NCBI RefSeq assembly: GCF_001403615.1
Contig: NZ_LN879457.1
Span: 186,001 to 250,000 of the forward strand
DNA from: Desnuesiella massiliensis
GTDB taxonomy: Bacteria > Bacillota > Clostridia > Clostridiales > Clostridiaceae
DNA length: 64,000 nucleotides
Direction of reading: 5' to 3'
The position numbers and the translations under genes are program-made. The notes below the pieces were generated by a model that had not been told where the DNA came from, searched no databases, and saw only the letters and a list, made by a program, of their open reading frames with translations. Each line of letters opens with the position of its first letter. The stretch's first letter is position 1. Shown here piece by piece: positions 59,954-64,000 of this stretch.

Positions 59954-60343
59954 ATGAAGATATTTAGAAATCCAGAAAATATACATGCTCCAGTTGCAGC
60001 TTATACTCATCAAATTGAGGTTACTGGTCAGAAACGCTGGTTGGTTCTTTCTGGACAGCTTGGAAAAGATGAAAATGGGATTCTTCCGGAAGATCCTATA
60101 AAGCAAATTGAAAATGCAATGGAGAACCTGGTTCGAAACCTGCATGCTGCTAATATGGAGATTAAGGACTTGGTAAAGATAACATTTTATATGGTAGGGC
60201 CTATTGATAATTTAAAACGACGCGAAGCTGTTTCAAAAGTCTTGCAAGATCATAACCCATGTATGACAATGCTATATGTAGCCTCTTTAGCTGACCCATC
60301 ATTTAAAGTTGAAGTGGATGCATGGGCATGTGTTGATTATTAA
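59954..60343 (+). CDS. RidA-family (YjgF/YER057c/UK114) protein
   Basis: A 129-residue protein with the RidA trimer pattern: a beta strand with VLSGQLGKDENG, IENAMENLVRNLHAANMEIK, DLVKITFYM and FKVEVDAWACVD. In classical members an Arg near 105 binds the 2-imine substrate; here the equivalent MTMLYVASLADP segment lacks it, so enzymatic deaminase activity is uncertain. AAGGAGTGG precedes the ATG. It is followed by a strong terminator. Confidence 0.82.
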   Translation: MKIFRNPENIHAPVAAYTHQIEVTGQKRWLVLSGQLGKDENGILPEDPIKQIENAMENLVRNLHAANMEIKDLVKITFYMVGPIDNLKRREAVSKVLQDHNPCMTMLYVASLADPSFKVEVDAWACVDY

Positions 60344-60359
60344 TAATGATATGAATTGG

Positions 60360-60410
60360 GAGTGTAGCAAAACTACTTTTAGAGTAGTTTTGCTACACTC
60401 TAATTTTTCT
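60360..60410 (+). terminator. Strong intrinsic terminator after the RidA gene
   Basis: A perfect 18-bp stem (GAGTGTAGCAAAACTACT with its complement, loop TTTAG) followed by TAATTTTT. Confidence 0.92.
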
Positions 60411-60525
60411 GCACTTATATAGTCGGGCTACTGCTCAGAAATAGGTTCTTTATACTTATGTATATTCTAATAAAAGAATGAATATAAAAAATAATCCAAT
60501 GATACAATTTGCATACACAATACTA

Positions 60526-60595
60526 GGGCTTTTTAACATGCGTTTTACTTTTTGTGGATAAATATGATATTATTTACTTAAAAATTATTGGGTAA
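60526..60595. repeat. Promoter-like repeat, second copy of 59661-59730
   Basis: TTTTACTTTTTGTGGATAAA, then ATGATATTATTTACTTA and AAATTATT, appear at both places with few changes. The first copy follows the methyltransferase gene, the second precedes a membrane protein gene. It might hold a promoter. Between 60411 and 60525 nothing else is seen. Confidence 0.55.
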
Positions 60596-60666
60596 TCCTA
60601 AGAGAGCGTTTTGATTATCTCTAAAATAATTAATTAAATGAGAAGGTTAGGAGTGTTTGATTAAAT

Positions 60667-61026
60667 ATGAGCAAAATAAAGGATAGTGTTATTGGCATAG
60701 GAGTAAGCTCGTTCTTACTAATACTATGGGTGTACGAGATGTTAGTTACAAGCGATATACCTGTAGAAATATCTTTTAATAATGCTGTACTAATATCCTG
60801 TCTATTAGTTCTATTCCTAGTAGTATATAGTCTTTATATAAGAAAAACCAAATACATATTAATGAATATTATGTTATTATTAATGCCCTTGTCTCTGTGG
60901 TTTGCGTCTATGCAACAGGCATTAAGGTATCAGTATCATAGATATGACACTATAGTTAGTATTATAGGCTTTGTTGTTGCTTTGATTGCATTTTCACAAG
61001 TTATTTATTTGAAATTAAGAAAATAA
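60667..61026 (+). CDS. Small membrane protein, unknown
   Basis: A 119-residue protein with four hydrophobic segments (about 8-25, 37-55, 64-80, 95-112). GGTTAGGAG lies 13 nt upstream, a long spacing. No motif is recognised. Confidence 0.65.
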   Translation: MSKIKDSVIGIGVSSFLLILWVYEMLVTSDIPVEISFNNAVLISCLLVLFLVVYSLYIRKTKYILMNIMLLLMPLSLWFASMQQALRYQYHRYDTIVSIIGFVVALIAFSQVIYLKLRK

Positions 61027-61143
61027 GATTTAAGGTGCAATATTCATGTACTATTTATAAATGTGAATTTTTAGCTATACTTAAATTATTTATAAAATAC
61101 AAAGTTAAAGGAGCATTGATCAATAAATAAGGAGGCGCCATAC

Positions 61144-61359
61144 ATGAAAATCATAGACGACATTTCCGATTTTATATTTTTACAAGATGAAATGCAAAAG
61201 GCGGATATTGTTTTTATACCAGGTGGTTCACATCTTGAATTAGGTGAGCATGCCGCTGATTTATGGAAACAAGGCTTTGCTCCCAAGATAATGCCATCAG
61301 GTGGAGTGAGTATCAAAACAGGGAAATTCAACGGAGTGAAATTAAAAGAAGTTCTGTAA
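61144..61359 (+). pseudogene. YdcF/DUF218-like gene, truncated
   Basis: AAGGAGG precedes ATG 61144, and the first 70 residues (DISDFIFLQDEMQKADIVFI, PGGSHLELGEHAADLWKQGF, APKIMPSGG) match the N-terminal third of DUF218 proteins, which usually have ~200 residues. The frame then ends at TAA and the rest is missing; a terminator follows. The product would lack the catalytic or binding C-terminal part. Confidence 0.7.
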
Positions 61360-61365
61360 TTATTT

Positions 61366-61402
61366 AAGTTGTAAGAATTAAATTATCTTACAGCTTTTTT
61401 AT
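61366..61402 (+). terminator. Intrinsic terminator
   Basis: AGTTGTAAGA pairs with TCTTACAGCT (one G-T), loop ~9 nt, followed by TTTTTT. Directly after the truncated YdcF-like gene. Confidence 0.8.
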
Positions 61403-61474
61403 AAGAAACATATAATAGATTTATTATAAAGTCTACCTAAGAGATACTATATGAAGCATAGATAAAGATGAAAT

Positions 61475-61720
61475 GGTGAAAGGAGCAGTTACCCTGAAAA
61501 TTTCAATCCAAAGAGCAATATAATTCAAACGCCTTTTCAAACTTATTCAATTAAAATCATTATTGAACGTAAAGAGAAAAATATATGTTGGAAGGATGAA
61601 AATGTTTCTGAAGCTAAAGAGGCTATTCAATTAAGACGGTTATTCAAGAAAATTCAAGAAATAATAATTAATAAAGATGAATATAAAAAATTACCTCCAA
61701 CAAAAGGTGGATATGCTTAA
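61475..61720 (+). pseudogene. Coding remnant without start
   Basis: An open frame of about 80 codons (IIQTPFQTYSIKIIIERKEK, NICWKDENVSEAKEAIQLRR, YKKLPPTKGGYA) ends in TAA; no ATG, GTG or TTG with ribosome binding site begins it. The protein is not recognised. In the gap 61403-61977 there is also, at 61775-61840, a stop-containing copy of the start of the 59779 fragment. Confidence 0.45.
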
Positions 61721-61977
61721 AGTTATATTTTGTAAGAGTGAGAAAAGATATTACCTAATTGAGGTGAAAGGTTTGAAAAAAGCAAAGTAAAAAAGAATAG
61801 TTATTATATTCACTGTTATAACTGCTATAATAGCTTTTAGAGGTAAATATCTATGCTATAGTAACGTATATCATTAATAAGAATAATAATTTGAATATTA
61901 GATTTTTGTAGGCTTAATACCCTAAATGCTAGTAAAAGTAAGACAAGCTTATAAATAATATTAATGGAGGTATGGAA

Positions 61978-62301
61978 ATGGAAAAGGTTGAAATTACTTT
62001 AGAGAAAAAAGAAAAATATGTGGAAATGGTGAAAGAATGTAGAGCTATAATTAAGTCAGGAAGATATACAGAGTGTCCATGTCCTAAAAAGAAATGTGAG
62101 TGGCATGGAAAGTGTTTTGAATGTGTAATGTTACATAGGGTTAATCAAGATCATGTTCCCTGCTGTTTACAGCCAATGCTTCGCAATAAAATCAAGGAAC
62201 TGGCAAGAGTAGCAGAGATGCTCACTGAACCAAAACCCTTAACCCCAGGTGAATATTGGGATTATGTAAATGAAGTCTGTCCTAATGAAGATGATAAATA
62301 A
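61978..62301 (+). CDS. Cysteine-rich small protein
   Basis: ATG 61978 lies 7 nt after ATGGAGG. The 107-residue protein has eight Cys in the middle: YTECPCPKKKCEWHGKCFEC, then VPCCLQP, with a few His, suggesting zinc or iron-sulfur binding. Helices flank it. The family is unknown to me. It is separated by 19 bp from the GNAT gene that follows and is probably cotranscribed. Confidence 0.7.
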   Translation: MEKVEITLEKKEKYVEMVKECRAIIKSGRYTECPCPKKKCEWHGKCFECVMLHRVNQDHVPCCLQPMLRNKIKELARVAEMLTEPKPLTPGEYWDYVNEVCPNEDDK

Positions 62302-62320
62302 TTTTAAGAAGGTGACCTCT

Positions 62321-63220
62321 GTGGAGAAAGTATCAATTAATGATAAGGAATATATTTTTATTAAAGATTATAAGGACAATGTCCTGCTTAGAAAAAGCTA
62401 CAATGCATTAACACAAAAGACCTATGGATTTGATTTTGAACAATGGTATCAAGCAGGATATTGGGGAAATAGCTATGTACCATATTCTCTAATGAATGAT
62501 GAAAACATTATTGCCAATGTTTCAGTTAGCATTATTGATTTCTTAGTTTTAGGAGAAACTAAAAGATATATACAAATAGGAACAGTGATGACAGAGCCTG
62601 AATATCAAAATCACGGCTTGTCCCGATATCTTATGGAGAAGGTAATAGAAGAATGGAAGGATAAATGCCATATGCTATATTTATTTGCTAATGATAGTGT
62701 ATTAGATTTTTATCCTAAGTTTGGTTTTACCACTGCCATGGAATATCAGTATTCTAAAAATATTACAAAGGCTAATGAATTTATAGCTGCAGAAAAATTA
62801 GATATGTCCTTAAATCATAACAGAGAGTTGGTTGTTAAAAAGATTAATGATTCTATTGCAATATCAAAGCTATCAATGCTGAAGAATGCAGGATTGGTGA
62901 TGTTTTATTGTACTTCTTTTATGAGCCACAATGTTTACTATTTAAGAGAAGAGGATGTGATCGCAATTGCTGAGGTCCAAGGCGATGCATTGTACTTGCA
63001 GGATGTATTTTCTTCATCAGAAGTAGACTTAGATAATATTATAAAAGAACTAACTAATAAAGAAGTGAAAAAAGTAGTTTTAGGATTTACACCAAATGAC
63101 TCAGGTGGTTACGATGTAGATTTATTGCAGGAGGATGACACAACTTTATTTGTTATGGAAGGAGAAGAGAATTTATTTAAAAATAATAAATTAATGCTTC
63201 CTATATTGTCTCATGCGTAA
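62321..63220 (+). CDS. GNAT-family N-acetyltransferase, long form
   Basis: GTG 62321 with AAGAAGGTG 5 nt upstream is taken; the in-frame ATG 62270 overlaps the previous gene. The 299-residue protein has IQIGTVMTEPEYQNHGLSRY (Q-N-H-G-L-S) in a GNAT domain about residues 15-140, and a C-terminal ~150-residue part (NAGLVMFYCTSFMSHNVYYL) that may be a second degenerate GNAT fold. A 33-bp piece of it (AEKLDMSL) recurs at 59851. Acceptor unknown. Confidence 0.83.
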   Translation: MEKVSINDKEYIFIKDYKDNVLLRKSYNALTQKTYGFDFEQWYQAGYWGNSYVPYSLMNDENIIANVSVSIIDFLVLGETKRYIQIGTVMTEPEYQNHGLSRYLMEKVIEEWKDKCHMLYLFANDSVLDFYPKFGFTTAMEYQYSKNITKANEFIAAEKLDMSLNHNRELVVKKINDSIAISKLSMLKNAGLVMFYCTSFMSHNVYYLREEDVIAIAEVQGDALYLQDVFSSSEVDLDNIIKELTNKEVKKVVLGFTPNDSGGYDVDLLQEDDTTLFVMEGEENLFKNNKLMLPILSHA

Positions 63221-63288
63221 AGAGAAGTGGCATTTGTAATATTTGGGTAGTAGTAAAACATTATACACTATAACAGGAGGGATTTTAT

Positions 63289-63723
63289 TTGAGTAAGGAA
63301 AAATTTAAAATGCCAGTTGCTGCACATCTTTTTCTTATTAGGGAAGGTAAAATATTATTATTAAGGAGATTTAATACAGGGTATGAAGATGGGAATTATA
63401 GTGTTGTGGCAGGACATTTAGACGGAAATGAAGATGTAAAGTCGGCAATGATAAGGGAAGCAAGGGAAGAGGCAGGTATAGAGATTAACCCAAATAATAT
63501 ACAGATTGTAGGTGTTATGCACAGAAAATCAGAGTCTGAGAGAATAGATTTTTTTCTTGTAGCAGATTCATGGAATAAGGAAATCGTAAATATGGAACCA
63601 GAAAAGTGTGATGATTTATCCTGGTTTGAAATAGATAATCTTCCTATTAATACTATACCATATATAAAAAGAGCAATTGAAAACTACATATCCGGCATAC
63701 AATTTGATATTTATGGATGGTAA
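63289..63723 (+). CDS. NUDIX hydrolase
   Basis: TTG start 63289 after ACAGGAGGG. The 144-residue protein has VVAGHLDGNEDVKSAMIREA then REEAGIEI, a Nudix box in which G-H-L-D-G-N-E replaces GG-x-x-x-G-E, as in MutT-like relatives. The REEAG glutamates are present. Substrate unknown. Confidence 0.86.
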   Translation: MSKEKFKMPVAAHLFLIREGKILLLRRFNTGYEDGNYSVVAGHLDGNEDVKSAMIREAREEAGIEINPNNIQIVGVMHRKSESERIDFFLVADSWNKEIVNMEPEKCDDLSWFEIDNLPINTIPYIKRAIENYISGIQFDIYGW

Positions 63724-63781
63724 AGTTTATCGTATAGTTAAATTGCTTTTATATATGTTTCCTGAAAGTGAGAGGTGAAAA

Positions 63782-64000
63782 ATGGGTATTATTATATTCT
63801 TAACTGCTATGGTTGCTGAAGTTGCATTTGCAGTATTCTGCATTATTACAAAATCTAATCAACAAAAAGTAAGAAATATTATCAGAATTGCTGCATTTAT
63901 GTGTTTTGCGCTGTTTACTGCTCTGTCGATAATTGACTGGAGTTTTCGTTACTACACTTTAGCCGCCTTTCTATTTTTACTGGCCATAATGGGGACAGTA
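63782..64000 (+). CDS. N-terminal part of a membrane protein (runs off the window)
   Basis: GAGAGGTGAAAA precedes ATG 63782; 73 codons are seen, with three hydrophobic spans (IIIFLTAMVAEVAFAVFCII; IAAFMCFALFTALSIID; LAAFLFLLAIMG). This beginning resembles membrane-anchored alpha/beta hydrolases of clostridia, but no catalytic motif is inside the window. Confidence 0.6.
   Translation, partial: MGIIIFLTAMVAEVAFAVFCIITKSNQQKVRNIIRIAAFMCFALFTALSIIDWSFRYYTLAAFLFLLAIMGTV

Noticed and set aside
11564..64000. Classical integron with attC sites
   Set aside because: No intI-type integrase and no GTTRRRY/RYYYAAC core pairs were seen. Only a resemblance in layout and cargo is claimed.

Overview
The window is AT-rich chromosomal DNA of a spore-forming, low-GC Gram-positive bacterium, most likely a Clostridium. 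Grounds: very AT-rich codon use, strong GGAGG ribosome binding sites with some TTG/GTG starts, a Tlp-type small spore protein (58315), Clostridium-type single-gene families (DUF3784, DUF4829, DUF5680, C_GCAxxG_C_C) and a probable selenoprotein. No rRNA, tRNA, CRISPR array, replication gene or conjugation gene was seen. The window is almost entirely accessory sequence.

Layout. (1) 1-3.8 kb: aminoglycoside-phosphotransferase-like gene, lipoprotein, a suppressor-of-fused gene lying between two 237-bp direct repeats, and a 2H phosphoesterase. (2) 3.9-8.3 kb, minus strand: a compact RiPP cluster. In transcription order it has a radical SAM enzyme, a 37-residue Cys-containing precursor too short for routine ORF calling, a radical SAM/SPASM enzyme, an ABC exporter and a PqqD-like recognition protein. 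Upstream lies a decayed gene hit by a complete IS3-family element (9152-10461, AAC target duplication), then about 1.1 kb of decayed DNA. (3) 11.5-64 kb: a long series of mostly single-gene units, nearly all on the plus strand, each with its own spacer and ribosome binding site. It holds about 15 intact GNAT acetyltransferases plus fragments of five more, 4 intact NUDIX hydrolases plus fragments, nucleotidyltransferases, P-loop kinases, HExxH and CPBP proteases, VOC, alpha/beta hydrolase, flavoprotein and MBL proteins, and small membrane or lipoproteins.

The spacers are not random. Two families of roughly 55-65 bp intergenic repeats recur between unrelated genes: family A, an imperfect palindrome around AAGCGACGTAA/TTACGTCGCTTTTG, and family B, containing AATTTGCAATATTTAGATAATA. 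From about 47 kb rightward a third family appears, 46-110 bp elements bounded by inverted GGGGACGGTTAACAAC ends. Two unrelated genes near 56 and 58.9 kb carry copies of the same approximately 215-bp leader with an 18-codon peptide and competing hairpins. Pseudogenes and gene fragments are frequent, and many are partial copies of intact genes in the same window, so the region grows and decays by duplication, insertion and deletion. Two genes (24624 and 39989) have clearly higher GC than their neighbours and look like recent imports.

Most noteworthy: the RiPP cluster with its precursor; a UGA-containing CopZ-like iron-sulfur selenoprotein gene with a SECIS-like hairpin; the cassette-like array with repeated spacers; the duplicated leader/attenuator; and the GGGGACGGTTAACAAC mini-elements, one of which supplies the stop codon of a GNAT gene. 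All function calls come from reading motifs by eye; no database search was run.
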